DNA of 64,000 bases from Chlorobiaceae bacterium (GTDB lineage: Bacteria; Bacteroidota; Chlorobiia; Chlorobiales; Chlorobiaceae), in assembly GCA_013334335.1 (NCBI GenBank), contig JAAXXR010000003.1, positions 1 through 64,000 of the forward strand, given 5' to 3'. Below are positions 10,096 through 18,931 of this stretch, piece by piece. The translations under genes and the position numbers were made by a program. Position 1 is the stretch's first letter; each line of letters opens with the position of its first letter. The notes beneath the pieces are model-generated. The model did not search any database and was not told where the DNA came from. It saw only the letters and a program-made list of their open reading frames with translations.

Positions 10096-10158
10096 GGTTG
10101 TAGTTGAGGATGAACCTGCCAGGTGAATCACACGAGCCGAACTGGAACACCTTGACGT

Positions 10159-10173
10159 TCCGGACGGTCCGGA
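10159..10173 (-). terminator. Small hairpin between tpsB and the glycosyltransferase gene
   Basis: TCCGGA repeats flank a 3-nt loop 18 nt after the tpsB stop. There is no T-tract. It could be a partial terminator or a processing site that lowers expression of the downstream gene relative to tpsB. Confidence 0.3.
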
Positions 10174-10191
10174 CAAACAGAAATTTGCGGC

Positions 10192-11910
10192 TTAATACCG
10201 GTATGCCGCCTGGAGCCAGAATCGCGACCGGTCAGCATGACCGTCATAGTTGTTTCCGCTGATACTGCTGCCGGGGTTGTCGCCGATCGTATGGGCCCAC
10301 ACGGACCTGAGCGTTACACGGCCCCGGTACGAATACGAGAGTCCTATCCCCGCACCCTGAAGCCAGTAGCTGTTCCTTTCGGTGGCCGTGCCGAGGATGG
10401 ACATGGTTCGGTCATGCTGGATGGTGATCCGGCCGGCATCGTAAAAACCGCTGATTTCCAGGTTGCCCCAAGACGAAGGAAACGGCAGGGTGTAGCGCAA
10501 ATCCGCATTGATCAGGTGCCCGTTATCGCCGGCCGCTTCACCCAGGGGATACGCACGGACACCCTCAGGGCCTCCAAGAGAAAACCTCTCGCTGCTGTCG
10601 AGGTTGCCAACGGAAAGCTGCGAACTCCAGTTGATCGCCAGGGTGGTGCGGTCGGCAATGTTCTGCATTCGCGCGATACCCAGGTTGATACGCTTGAATT
10701 CCCCCTCAGTCCTGTTTGCCTGCGCATCGGTCAACGCAGCCGGATTGCGATCATGCAGCACGCCCCGGGTTATGCTGAGGTTCCAGGTCGTAGCGGCGTC
10801 ACCAAACAGCTGGTCGAACCGGTCGCCGATCAACCCCAGAGTACCGTACTCGGCATGCTTGTCATGAATATCGAAAGGTCCCTGGTGGTCCACCATGGTT
10901 CTCGACCCGTAACTGAAAACAGCCGTAATGTTCGCATTCCGGCTTCTGTGCAGCGGATAACTCAAACCCGCTTCAACCCCGTTGCTGGAGCCTGAGTAGT
11001 CCAGCGAGGAAAATTCGCCGTCGGTCAGTTCATATGTCATGCCGGTATAGGACAACCTGGCCTTGAGCCCGTCGCACCAGAGGGGGACGACATACGAGGC
11101 GCGTCCCTGCACGAGCCCGTCACTTATGGTCAGCATCGTGCCAAGCTGGTCACCGATCCGGAGTGGATCATTCAGAAAAACCATCCCATTCCCACGCCAG
11201 CTGCCGGTATACGCATTACCCATATTGTCACTCGAGAGCGTGCCGCTGACCGGCGGGCCCTCCGATATGCCGATCCGAAGCATGCTGGTCCCTGTCTTGC
11301 TGCCGGGGCTTATCATTGCCGTCGCCCTGATACCCGGAAGGTCGTTCATCAGCAACAGCGAACGTTCCAGCCGCCGCTGGTTCAACGCGCCCTCGGCGCT
11401 CAAGGCAGCATCACCCATCCCTTGAAACTGCGAGGCACGCAGGCGGACCCTGCGGTCAGGCGAGTAGTTGATCTTCCCGTCTACCCGCCCCTGTTCGAGC
11501 CTGATTTCGACGACGCCACCGGAAACATCCTGTTCGGGCAGGTAAGCGCGAGAGAGCACCCAGCCCCGGTCCCTGATCCAGAACGATAGCTTCGAAACCA
11601 GCACCTTGAGCTCCCCCATCGTAAGGCTCTTGTTCACCGAATCCGAGACGAGGGACTGGAGCTCGGCTTCCGTCGCGATCCCTTCATAGCCGCTGAAGAC
11701 GAACCTGGACACCTTGACGACCATACCGGCACCGGGTTCCGGATGTTCAGAAACCACCGTTTCAGTCGGTCGCAAACCCTCGGGGAGTGGCCTCTTGCGC
11801 TCCTGTTGCTGAAGCAGGCTCCCTGCATCGGGAATCGGGGCAGCCTGGAGACTGCCGGAAAGCATGATAATGATGAGTCCTATAAAATACTGTCGGGGGG
11901 GCAGTCTCAT
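10192..11910 (-). CDS. Two-partner secretion outer membrane transporter, TpsB (ShlB/FhaC/HecB family)
   Basis: A 572-residue Omp85-superfamily transporter that exports a large TpsA exoprotein across the outer membrane. A signal peptide ends near LSGSLQA. It is followed by a plug/linker region, a POTRA domain at about residues 65-140 (VSRFVFSGYEG, then LSFWIRDRGWVLSRAYLP), a second POTRA-like segment to about 215, and a 16-strand barrel. The family L6 motif appears as GGPEGVRAYPLGEAAGDNG (usual VRGY/F, here VRAY). The last residue is an aromatic Tyr (AAYRY), as needed for barrel assembly. No TpsA gene lies upstream or downstream inside the window, which is unusual because tpsA and tpsB are normally adjacent. 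The next gene encodes a TPR glycosyltransferase. Confidence 0.93.
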   Translation of the reverse strand: MRLPPRQYFIGLIIIMLSGSLQAAPIPDAGSLLQQQERKRPLPEGLRPTETVVSEHPEPGAGMVVKVSRFVFSGYEGIATEAELQSLVSDSVNKSLTMGELKVLVSKLSFWIRDRGWVLSRAYLPEQDVSGGVVEIRLEQGRVDGKINYSPDRRVRLRASQFQGMGDAALSAEGALNQRRLERSLLLMNDLPGIRATAMISPGSKTGTSMLRIGISEGPPVSGTLSSDNMGNAYTGSWRGNGMVFLNDPLRIGDQLGTMLTISDGLVQGRASYVVPLWCDGLKARLSYTGMTYELTDGEFSSLDYSGSSNGVEAGLSYPLHRSRNANITAVFSYGSRTMVDHQGPFDIHDKHAEYGTLGLIGDRFDQLFGDAATTWNLSITRGVLHDRNPAALTDAQANRTEGEFKRINLGIARMQNIADRTTLAINWSSQLSVGNLDSSERFSLGGPEGVRAYPLGEAAGDNGHLINADLRYTLPFPSSWGNLEISGFYDAGRITIQHDRTMSILGTATERNSYWLQGAGIGLSYSYRGRVTLRSVWAHTIGDNPGSSISGNNYDGHADRSRFWLQAAYRY

Positions 11911-12006
11911 AGTGGGGGGATGATGATGGGCTGGACGATTCTCCTGCTTAACTGGACAATAGTGACGCTAACACAAAGATGTACATTTTCCCTCTATTTT
12001 CCATCC

Positions 12007-12858
12007 TCACGTTCCCGCTGGCACCGCGTGGTAAAAGCCGTTGCCGCTCACCACCTCGACGCGGCATCCGAACAATGCGGACACCATTCCGGAGGTGAGC
12101 AGGCACTCCTTGTCCCCATCGGCCACGACGCGTCCCTGGTCGATGAAGACGAGACGGGAGATCTCCGGCGGGATCTCATGCAGATGATGGGTGACCAGGA
12201 TGAGCTGCGTTCCGGAACGCATCAGCGCCCTGATGGTTTCGATATACCGGATCGTAGCCGACAGGTCCAGGCCACTCGTCGGCTCGTCAAGCAACAGTGC
12301 TTCGGGTTCGTGAACCAGGGCACGTCCGAGCAGGAATCTCCGCTGCTGACCGGTTGACATCCTGCCGAACGGACGGTCGGCCAGTTCGGCGATCCCAAGC
12401 TGCTCCATGAGGCTTTCGGCAAGCTCCAGCTCCGACATCGTGAAGCGCTGATGCGGCCAGGTATCGATGCTCGAATAGTAACCCGAAAGCATCACATCCC
12501 GCCCCTTTGCCTGGCGGATGTACTCCTCCTGGAGGTCTTGCGACACAATTCCAAGATGCGACCGCAACTCCTCGACGTTCCATCGGTCTCGACCGTAAAC
12601 CAGGAGGCGGCTACCTTCTGAAAATACCGGATAGAGTTCACGGGAGATGAGTTTCAGCAGGGTCGATTTCCCCGAACCATTCGGTCCGACGATCGCCGTA
12701 TTCACTCCCTGCCCGATGCAGAGATCCAGACCATTGAACACCAACGTACCGCCCCGGTAGGCGGTGACGTTCCTGCATTCGAGCACACACGCCGCATGAC
12801 TTGCCTTCAGGCCCGGCTGGCCAACTCGCACCAGCCGTTCGCGAGCACTCAGTTCCAT
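12007..12858 (-). CDS. ABC transporter ATP-binding protein (ModF/PhrA-like)
   Basis: A 283-residue single nucleotide-binding domain with Walker [11 protein letters not shown]-loop GIVSQD, signature MSTGQQRR (a variant of LSGGQ), Walker [10 protein letters not shown] and H-loop VTHH. The N-terminal 25 residues precede the domain. No permease gene is adjacent, and the closest recognisable types are the stand-alone molybdate/photorepair ATPases (ModF, PhrA), so the transported substrate is unknown. The ATG at 12858 lies inside the last codons of the DoxX gene (10-nt overlap), so both are translated from one message. Confidence 0.9.
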   Translation of the reverse strand: MELSARERLVRVGQPGLKASHAACVLECRNVTAYRGGTLVFNGLDLCIGQGVNTAIVGPNGSGKSTLLKLISRELYPVFSEGSRLLVYGRDRWNVEELRSHLGIVSQDLQEEYIRQAKGRDVMLSGYYSSIDTWPHQRFTMSELELAESLMEQLGIAELADRPFGRMSTGQQRRFLLGRALVHEPEALLLDEPTSGLDLSATIRYIETIRALMRSGTQLILVTHHLHEIPPEISRLVFIDQGRVVADGDKECLLTSGMVSALFGCRVEVVSGNGFYHAVPAGT

Positions 12859-13313
12859 TTGCCGATGCCGCCGGAAATGCTGTAGCGGCCAGCGCCAAGA
12901 AACAGGACGGCCAGTGAACCGAAAAAGTAAAATGCCTGGAGTTCGAGGGCATATCCTCCGTTGGAATCGAGAGACACGAGATCACCCATATGCACGAGCC
13001 AGATCGCCATGGCCATGAGGATCGCCTCGGTGAGCGCCGCAGGACGGGTATAGAGGCCGACCATCACGAGCAGTGGTGCCACAACTTCACCAATGGGGAC
13101 ACCTGCAACCAGCAGTTCGGGAAGACCAGCCGCCTTGAGCTTCGACACGATGAACCCGTAACCGTGAATGAGCTTGTGTATGCCATGGAACAACATCAGG
13201 CCGCCGACGCTCAACCGCAAGAGGAGTTTACCAAGATCGTCGTTCCTCAAGAACCCCCCCGATGACGAGAACTCCCTCCTTGCACTGTAATTTCTTTTGA
13301 ACAATGCCGCCAT
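12849..13313 (-). CDS. DoxX family membrane protein
   Basis: A 154-residue integral membrane protein of the DoxX superfamily with four hydrophobic helices: [55 protein letters not shown] and [18 protein letters not shown]. Start ATG 13313 has GGAG 6 nt upstream; a TTG two codons earlier is less likely. The first 25 residues are basic and serine-rich. DoxX proteins have been linked to thiosulfate-quinone oxidoreductase and to redox homeostasis, but most members, including this one, have no defined function. It overlaps the start of the ABC ATPase gene. Confidence 0.9.
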   Translation of the reverse strand: MAALFKRNYSARREFSSSGGFLRNDDLGKLLLRLSVGGLMLFHGIHKLIHGYGFIVSKLKAAGLPELLVAGVPIGEVVAPLLVMVGLYTRPAALTEAILMAMAIWLVHMGDLVSLDSNGGYALELQAFYFFGSLAVLFLGAGRYSISGGIGKWN

Positions 13314-13346
13314 GAGCAACTCCGGATAGAAAATGGTTTGAGATTG

Positions 13347-14459
13347 TCAATGCATATAAGCTTCGAGCATGAGATCCTTTCCGACCACAACGGGGGCACC
13401 GAACCGCAGGTTGACCGACTGGTCGGGCATGAGCACACCGAGCGTGCCGAACGACGGCAACCCGTCTCCACCGAACAGCTTTGGGGCTATGAACACCGCG
13501 AACTTGTCCACCAGTCGCGCCCTGACCAGTGCCGCGGCAACCCGGCTGCCGGCCTCGACCATCACCGACATAACCCTCCGCCGGTGAAGCTCGGCGAACA
13601 CCTGGGCAAGGGCGAGGCCTTCTGGTGCGTCATCGATGGTGACCACGTCGACCCCGAGTTTCTCCAGCATGCCCATGCGCGCCGCATCGGCGCTCCTGGA
13701 GGAAGCAAACACGAGGGTGTTGGCATCGCCGCTGAACACCATCGAATTGAGCGGCACCTGCAGTTGGCGATCAAGCACCACGCGAAGCGGGTTCCGCCCC
13801 GGGCAATGCCGCACGGTCAGCTCCGCGTCGTCGGCCATGACCGTGGATGAGCTGGTCAAGACCGCGTCATACCGGCTTCGAAGCCGGTGAACCTCGACCC
13901 TGGACTCCTCCCCGGTTATCCACTTCGAAGCGCCAACCGCGGTGGCGATGCGCCCGTCGAGTGTCTGGGCAACCTTGACCATCACGAATGGCCTGCCCAG
14001 TCGATGGCTGGTCATGAAGGCCTCGTTGAGCCGCTCCGACTCCTTTTCGAGCACGCCGACCGTCACCTCCACACCGGCGTCCCGCATACGGGCGATCCCC
14101 TTTCCGGCAACCTTGTCGTGCGGGTCGAGACAACCGACCACCACCCGCGGGATCTTCATGGAGACGATCAGGTCGCAGCAGGGCGGGGTCTTGCCGAAAT
14201 GGGCACAAGGTTCGAGGTTCACGTACAGGGTCGAGCTTTCCAGAAGCATCCGGTCGCTTACCGAGGCGATGGCGTTCACTTCGGCATGCGGACCGCCGTA
14301 TCGCTCATGCCAGCCCTCTCCGATGATCCGTCCGTCATGCACGATCAGTGATCCGACCATGGGGTTCGGACTCACGCATCCCGCCCCGTTCATAGCCAGT
14401 GCCAGGCATCGGCTCATGAGTGCTTCGGGGGTCATGACCATGTCAGGATCGACCTTCAT
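13347..14459 (-). CDS. ribD: Bifunctional riboflavin biosynthesis protein RibD (deaminase/reductase)
   Basis: A 370-residue cytoplasmic enzyme. The N-terminal deaminase (residues 1-150) converts the pyrimidine product of GTP cyclohydrolase II; the C-terminal reductase then reduces its ribosyl chain using NADPH. The zinc-binding deaminase motifs are [10 protein letters not shown] and [13 protein letters not shown]. The reductase part begins near [17 protein letters not shown] and ends with [18 protein letters not shown]. The length is typical. It starts 12 nt after the dCMP deaminase stop, so the two deaminases form one minus-strand unit. A second possible start lies at MTPEAL, eight codons in. 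Confidence 0.96.
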   Translation of the reverse strand: MKVDPDMVMTPEALMSRCLALAMNGAGCVSPNPMVGSLIVHDGRIIGEGWHERYGGPHAEVNAIASVSDRMLLESSTLYVNLEPCAHFGKTPPCCDLIVSMKIPRVVVGCLDPHDKVAGKGIARMRDAGVEVTVGVLEKESERLNEAFMTSHRLGRPFVMVKVAQTLDGRIATAVGASKWITGEESRVEVHRLRSRYDAVLTSSSTVMADDAELTVRHCPGRNPLRVVLDRQLQVPLNSMVFSGDANTLVFASSRSADAARMGMLEKLGVDVVTIDDAPEGLALAQVFAELHRRRVMSVMVEAGSRVAAALVRARLVDKFAVFIAPKLFGGDGLPSFGTLGVLMPDQSVNLRFGAPVVVGKDLMLEAYMH

Positions 14460-14471
14460 CGAACGAGCCGG

Positions 14472-14996
14472 TCAGGGTGTTTCAAGGGAGACCTTCACCA
14501 GCCTGACGCCCGAGAGGCGAAGAAGCTCCGAGATATTTTCAATCTTGTAGGGCTTGTCGTAATAGATGGTCCTGATACCGACGTTGATCAGCACCTTGAG
14601 GCAATGGATGCACGGGCTTGCCGTGATGTAGATGTCAGCGTCCTTGATCGAGACACCATGCTTGGCGGCCTGCGCGATGGCGTTGATCTCCGCATGTATG
14701 GTGTTGACACAGTTTTCTTCTACCGTCCCGTCGGGATGCGTGCTCCTGAAGATGCGGCAATTGGTCTCGTTGCAGTGCGGAAGTCCGGATGGCGCGCCGT
14801 TGTAGCCGGTGGAAAGGATGTTGTGATCCCTGACGATGACCGCTCCGATATGGCCCCTTGTGCAGGTGGCGCGACGTGAAATGAGTTGCGCGACACTCAT
14901 GAAGTACTCATGCCATCCGAGCCGCTTTTCCTGTCCCGCCCCCCCCGCCTCACCGGGAGTTCCACAGCAGCAGGTGTTCTTGCCGTCGTCATGCAT
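14472..14996 (-). CDS. Deoxycytidylate (dCMP) deaminase family protein
   Basis: A 174-residue zinc-dependent deaminase of the dCMP deaminase/ComEB family, which makes dUMP for thymidylate synthesis. Zinc ligands are in [14 protein letters not shown] (His and catalytic Glu) and [16 protein letters not shown] (two Cys). Additional cysteines and a His near residues 75-85 (LPHCNETNC) match the second, structural zinc site of this family. The start is taken as ATG 14996; a TTG at 15026 would add ten residues. The first 25 residues are Cys/Gly-rich ([12 protein letters not shown]) and are not part of the catalytic fold. The gene is divergent from rqcH, with 89 nt between them. Confidence 0.9.
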   Translation of the reverse strand: MHDDGKNTCCCGTPGEAGGAGQEKRLGWHEYFMSVAQLISRRATCTRGHIGAVIVRDHNILSTGYNGAPSGLPHCNETNCRIFRSTHPDGTVEENCVNTIHAEINAIAQAAKHGVSIKDADIYITASPCIHCLKVLINVGIRTIYYDKPYKIENISELLRLSGVRLVKVSLETP

Positions 14997-15085
14997 AGCG
15001 ATGTTTTTTTTACATTGGGAAGTCAAGTCCCGTAACTATCTAAAAATAGAGGAAAGATCGTCCCCACGCAACTCGCCGGCCGCCC

Positions 15086-16717
15086 ATGATACGAAATTAC
15101 TTTACCCTCTACCATGTTGCGCAGGAACTCCACGAACAACTTGCCGGAGGCTATCTTTTCGAAATCCATTCGCAGGAACGCAACGAGCTGACGCTCGGCT
15201 TTGTCACCCCGAGAGGCAAGCACCTGCAACTCATCGTCACCGTTCGCTCGAGGCAGTTCTCGATATGGACCAGGGAAGGGTTGAACCGTAAACGGCGCAA
15301 TAGCGCGGGAGTCATGAAGCAGCTCAACGAGCTGCAGGTGACGGGCATCTCCATGGCGCCTCGTGACCGCGAAATCCGTATAGCCATCGAGGGGGAGTTC
15401 ATCCTCGTGATCCGATTCTTCAGCGCGGACACCAACGTCCTGCTGGTGCATGCAGGACATGTCGCCGATGCGTTCAAGGATGCCCGCGAGCTCGTCGGAA
15501 CACCATGGGAAGAGGATGCAATGGGGATGCCACGATTCCGCTCCCTCGAACGTATCGCCGGAGACGAGGGTCATTTCATGGAACTCCTGCAAGCCACCGG
15601 AGATGAGGTGCCCCTCGAGAGGCGACTCGCCTCATCCCTGCCCGGTTTTGACCTTGACCTTGCCCGCAGGCTCATTGCACGCTCGAATAGCGGTGGCGAC
15701 TCGAGCGCGCTGTTCGATGCGCTTGGGGGCATGCTGTACGATCTCGCCTCCCCGACGCCCTGCGTCGTCGAGACGCCAGGCCTGGCTCCGGAGTTCTCCA
15801 TCCTTGAACCGGCCGGACAGAGCGAGTCGACACCGCATGACGAGGTGATCGACGCCCTCAACCACTATACCCGGAGGATGCACCGTTTCCTTCAACTGCA
15901 AGCCGGAGCGGATAACCTGCGAAAGGAGTTGCAGCAGCAGATTGCCCGCACGTCGAAAGAACTTGCCTCGCTTGAGTCTGCCGGCCTGACAGAAACCGCG
16001 GAGCGATACGAAACCTTTGGCCACCTGCTCACCGGCGCCATCGGCAGGGCGGAAACCGCCTCCGGGGAGGTGACGGTGCCCAACCTCTTCAAGCCGGAAT
16101 TACCAGAGGTGACGATCCCCGTCAGGCAGGAGCTCAACATGCAGGAGAACGCCGCCAGCTATTTCAGGCGGGCCGCCAAAAGCAGGGAAAAAAAAGCAGC
16201 TGCCGAGTCCCGTCGGGCGCTGCTTGACGACCGGCTTCGATCGCTCCGCCTGAAACTCGGCCAGCTCGACGATGAAAAGTCCGGAGAAAACCTTGGACGA
16301 CTCGTCGGCAAAATCGGAACCGGAAAAAAAAGAAACGCAAGCCACGTGGGCAAACAGGAGGATCGGCAGGCCCGGTTCAGGACGGTACCGTTTTCCGATG
16401 ACATCACCCTCTATATCGGAAAGGACGCCCGGAACAACGAGCGCCTCACCTTCGGATTCGCAAAACCGGACGACATCTGGCTACATGCCCAGGGATCGTC
16501 CGGATCGCACGGTATTCTCAGGGGGGCCGGAATGCAAAACTTGAGCGAGATCCGGCGAGCTGCCGAAATCGCGGCCTGGTATTCGGCCGCAAGAACCTCC
16601 CGCCTCGTACCGGTGATGTACACCCTGAAAAAATATGTCCGGAAAGCCAAAGGCGCGATCGGCAGCGTCCTGGTCGAACGCGAGAAGGTGCTTATGGTGA
16701 AGCCGAGGAAGGAGTAG
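15086..16717 (+). CDS. rqcH: NFACT family protein, RqcH/Rqc2 homolog
   Basis: A 543-residue protein of the NFACT (NEMF, FbpA, Caliban, Tae2) family. In bacteria RqcH binds peptidyl-tRNA-obstructed 50S subunits and recruits tRNA-Ala to add alanine tails to stalled chains. Visible parts are NFACT-N (residues 1-240) with the conserved Asp-Arg pair in APRDREIRIAI (residues 94-95), a coiled-coil middle region (about 270-420), and NFACT-R at the C-terminus (TLYIGKDARNNERLTF, DIWLHAQGSSGSHGIL). The first ATG of the frame is used. No rqcP gene is in the window. Older databases call such proteins fibronectin-binding; the ribosome role is the family-level assignment. Confidence 0.9.
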   Translation: MIRNYFTLYHVAQELHEQLAGGYLFEIHSQERNELTLGFVTPRGKHLQLIVTVRSRQFSIWTREGLNRKRRNSAGVMKQLNELQVTGISMAPRDREIRIAIEGEFILVIRFFSADTNVLLVHAGHVADAFKDARELVGTPWEEDAMGMPRFRSLERIAGDEGHFMELLQATGDEVPLERRLASSLPGFDLDLARRLIARSNSGGDSSALFDALGGMLYDLASPTPCVVETPGLAPEFSILEPAGQSESTPHDEVIDALNHYTRRMHRFLQLQAGADNLRKELQQQIARTSKELASLESAGLTETAERYETFGHLLTGAIGRAETASGEVTVPNLFKPELPEVTIPVRQELNMQENAASYFRRAAKSREKKAAAESRRALLDDRLRSLRLKLGQLDDEKSGENLGRLVGKIGTGKKRNASHVGKQEDRQARFRTVPFSDDITLYIGKDARNNERLTFGFAKPDDIWLHAQGSSGSHGILRGAGMQNLSEIRRAAEIAAWYSAARTSRLVPVMYTLKKYVRKAKGAIGSVLVEREKVLMVKPRKE

Positions 16718-16730
16718 GCGAAAATCGTCA

Positions 16731-16821
16731 CGCGTGACTCGTAACACGTGACGCGTGACGATAAAACCTTTCTTATCTTGTCAATCGTCGCCCGTCACTT
16801 GTCACTTGTCACCCGTCACTA
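16731..16821. repeat. Two oppositely oriented heptanucleotide repeat tracts
   Basis: The left tract (16731-16760) is four units of period 7 with consensus CnCGTGA. The right tract (16787-16821) is five units of consensus GTCACnn. The tracts are approximate reverse complements separated by 26 nt of AT-rich sequence, so the RNA or single-stranded DNA could fold into a long imperfect hairpin. They sit between rqcH and the thioesterase gene, which begins 8 nt after the right tract. The structure could serve as an RNA 3' end for rqcH. Confidence 0.8.
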
Positions 16822-16829
16822 CGCTTCAC

Positions 16830-17198
16830 ATGGAAACCCACAAGCTCGTCATGCCCGAACATCTGAACCATTTCGGATTCCTGTTCGGAGGCAACCTGCT
16901 CAAATGGACTGATGAAATCGCATATATCGCCGTTACGCTCGACTACCCGGGATGCAATTTCGTCACGGTAGGCATGGACAAGATCGAGTTCAGGAAAAGC
17001 ATACGTCAAGGCACGATCCTCTGCTTCGACTCCAGGAGGAGCCGTACAGGCAACACCTCGGTGGAGTATGTCGTCGACGTCACCAGGGAAGAGATCACGA
17101 CCGGCCAGAAAGAGCTGGTCTTCACCACACGCATCACGTTCGTGAGCGTCGATGAAGAGGGGCGGAAAAAGCCCATCTGCAGGGCAAAAGGTGGCTGA
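16830..17198 (+). CDS. Acyl-CoA thioesterase, hotdog fold (YciA/cytosolic type)
   Basis: A 122-residue single hotdog-domain protein that would hydrolyse acyl-CoA thioesters in the cytoplasm. The start at ATG 16830 gives [20 protein letters not shown], the canonical beginning of this family; the longer open frame to 16755 merely translates the heptad repeats. The catalytic region is [19 protein letters not shown], in which the Asp of the WTDE segment is the conserved acidic residue, and CRAKGG ends the protein. Substrate chain length cannot be read from the sequence. Confidence 0.9.
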   Translation: METHKLVMPEHLNHFGFLFGGNLLKWTDEIAYIAVTLDYPGCNFVTVGMDKIEFRKSIRQGTILCFDSRRSRTGNTSVEYVVDVTREEITTGQKELVFTTRITFVSVDEEGRKKPICRAKGG

Positions 17199-17216
17199 CC
17201 AGGGGTCAACGATCCC

Positions 17217-18545
17217 TCACCTTCCCGAACCGGAGATCGAGCGGTTCAGGCGATAGAGCATCAGGATACCGGCCGTTGCCAGGAGCATGTTGGGCAACCA
17301 TACCGAGATGCCTGGAGTCAGGAATCCCCGTTCAGCCAGTTTCTCGCCGCCGATCATCATGGCCCAGTAGAGAACGAAAAAGAGCAGCGACAATCCGGCG
17401 CCAACGCCGAACCCACCCCTTCTGGCGAGCACGCCGAGAGGAGCGCCGACAAGGGCGAACACCACGCAGGCGAAGGCCAGTGAGTACTTCTTGTGGTATT
17501 CGACCATATACATATTGTACTGCGAACGGTTACTTTCGAGCTGCTCGATGCCTGCCGTGAGGCTGACAATCCGGCCATCCATCAGTTCGACACTTTTCAC
17601 GACCTCAGGATCAGGCCAGACTTTCGGTTGCGCGGGACGAGCCGGGCCGTTCACCTTTCGTATCATTGCCACCTGGGCCGACAGTTCACCGGGCCCGCTA
17701 CCGACGAGACGCTCCGAAAACGACACCTTTTTTCGGTACTCTTCTGCAACAGCCCTGAGCCGGTCAGCCGACAGCTCGCGCCCGCCACGTTTGCCCTTGT
17801 TTTCGTCCGACCGCTCGAAACCGTATCCCGCAGCCTCAAAAACGTAACGATGCTTCAGGAAGGTAACCCGTCGGTATTTGTTCATGCCGGGAAGGTCGAG
17901 CTCATGGGTCTGACCGTCATAGAGGGTCATGACCAGGTAACGGTAATCAGGAGTGAAGGCGATTTTCCCCTTTCGCGCCGTGATGACGGTCCTGACGCCC
18001 GGACGTTCACGATCGTACATCACCACACCATACAGTTCACCGGTTTCATTGTTCACCTTCCTGGCCATGAGCGAGTACCCCTGCACGATATCGGAAAACG
18101 CTCCCTGGTCAACCGCGAAACCCGGCTTGAGTCGCGTAATGTCTGAAAGCAGCGCGTTGGCCTGGTAATTTGCCTCCGGCAACAGCACATTGTTGAAGCG
18201 TTCGTTGAATCCAGCAAGCAGAACGCTGCCCAGCATGACAGGTGCGACCAACCGGTAGATCGAGATGCCTCCGGAACGCATCACGGTCATTTCGGAGCTG
18301 TTGGTCAGGGCGCCGAAAGCCATGACCGTCGCGACAAGCACGGACATCGGCAGAGCGAGGCTCACCATCCAGGCGGACTGGAGCAGGACCATCTCCACCA
18401 GCACGCCGATATCGAGTCCTTTGCCGACCAGCCTGTCCATGAAGCGGGTCAGGAACGAAAGGATGAAGACGAACATGATGGTAAAAAAGCCGAAAAACAG
18501 CGGCCCGGCATGCGCCTTGAGTATATATCTATCGAGAATCTTCAT
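17217..18545 (-). CDS. LptF/LptG family lipopolysaccharide export permease (YjgP/YjgQ)
   Basis: A 442-residue inner membrane protein of the LptFG family, which with ATPase LptB extracts lipopolysaccharide and passes it to the periplasmic LptC/A bridge. It has six predicted helices: three N-terminal (GPLFFGFFTIMFVFILSFL; SLALPMSVLVATVMAFGAL; YRLVAPVMLGSVLLAG), a large periplasmic jellyroll domain (about residues 125-340), and three C-terminal (SLAFACVVFALVGAPLGVLA; GAGLSLLFFVLYWAMMIGG; LPNMLLATAGILMLYRL). The N-terminal MKILDRYILKAHAGP is typical of the family. The single gene does not allow LptF to be distinguished from LptG. The periplasmic part carries a charged insert (SDENKGKRGGRELS). Confidence 0.9.
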   Translation of the reverse strand: MKILDRYILKAHAGPLFFGFFTIMFVFILSFLTRFMDRLVGKGLDIGVLVEMVLLQSAWMVSLALPMSVLVATVMAFGALTNSSEMTVMRSGGISIYRLVAPVMLGSVLLAGFNERFNNVLLPEANYQANALLSDITRLKPGFAVDQGAFSDIVQGYSLMARKVNNETGELYGVVMYDRERPGVRTVITARKGKIAFTPDYRYLVMTLYDGQTHELDLPGMNKYRRVTFLKHRYVFEAAGYGFERSDENKGKRGGRELSADRLRAVAEEYRKKVSFSERLVGSGPGELSAQVAMIRKVNGPARPAQPKVWPDPEVVKSVELMDGRIVSLTAGIEQLESNRSQYNMYMVEYHKKYSLAFACVVFALVGAPLGVLARRGGFGVGAGLSLLFFVLYWAMMIGGEKLAERGFLTPGISVWLPNMLLATAGILMLYRLNRSISGSGR

Positions 18546-18931
18546 CGAAGGTCCGTTGATACCTGAAACTTCAAAGAGCGGTCACACAATCCTGAAAAAA
18601 CGACGGTGCGGACACTAATATACGGCAGAAGCCCGGGAGTGCAATACAGCCCGGCCAAAGAGTCGCGCCACGTCAGGGGGCGGAGGAACGAACGGTAAAT
18701 CCAGTAATTTTCAGTGAAGTACATACCGACCGGCAGCGTGATTATTATGTAAAATTCCAGACAAGTTTCCAGGCAACTTCACTATATTTACCCTTGAAAA
18801 TAGAGTGCCCGATTGTACAGGCCTACGTTGCCAGCCCCCCTTTTGGGAACTGTCCGAAGCAAACATACGGTTAATCGGTGATTCCCTGTGGTTGCCGAAA
18901 AACCGCGAACATTCAATGACCAAAGGATCAT
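18546..18931. promoter_or_regulatory. Divergent intergenic region between lptF/G-type gene and hybrid kinase gene
   Basis: 386 nt separating two divergent genes, so it must hold promoters in both directions. No ORF with a convincing start was found. The 3' half is AT-rich (about 18705-18805). AAGGA lies just before the kinase ATG. No palindrome strong enough to call an operator was seen. Confidence 0.5.

Noticed and set aside
9361-10107. 248-codon plus-strand ORF and several other long frames opposite the TPR protein
   Set aside because: Shadows produced by the repetitive codon pattern of the TPR array.
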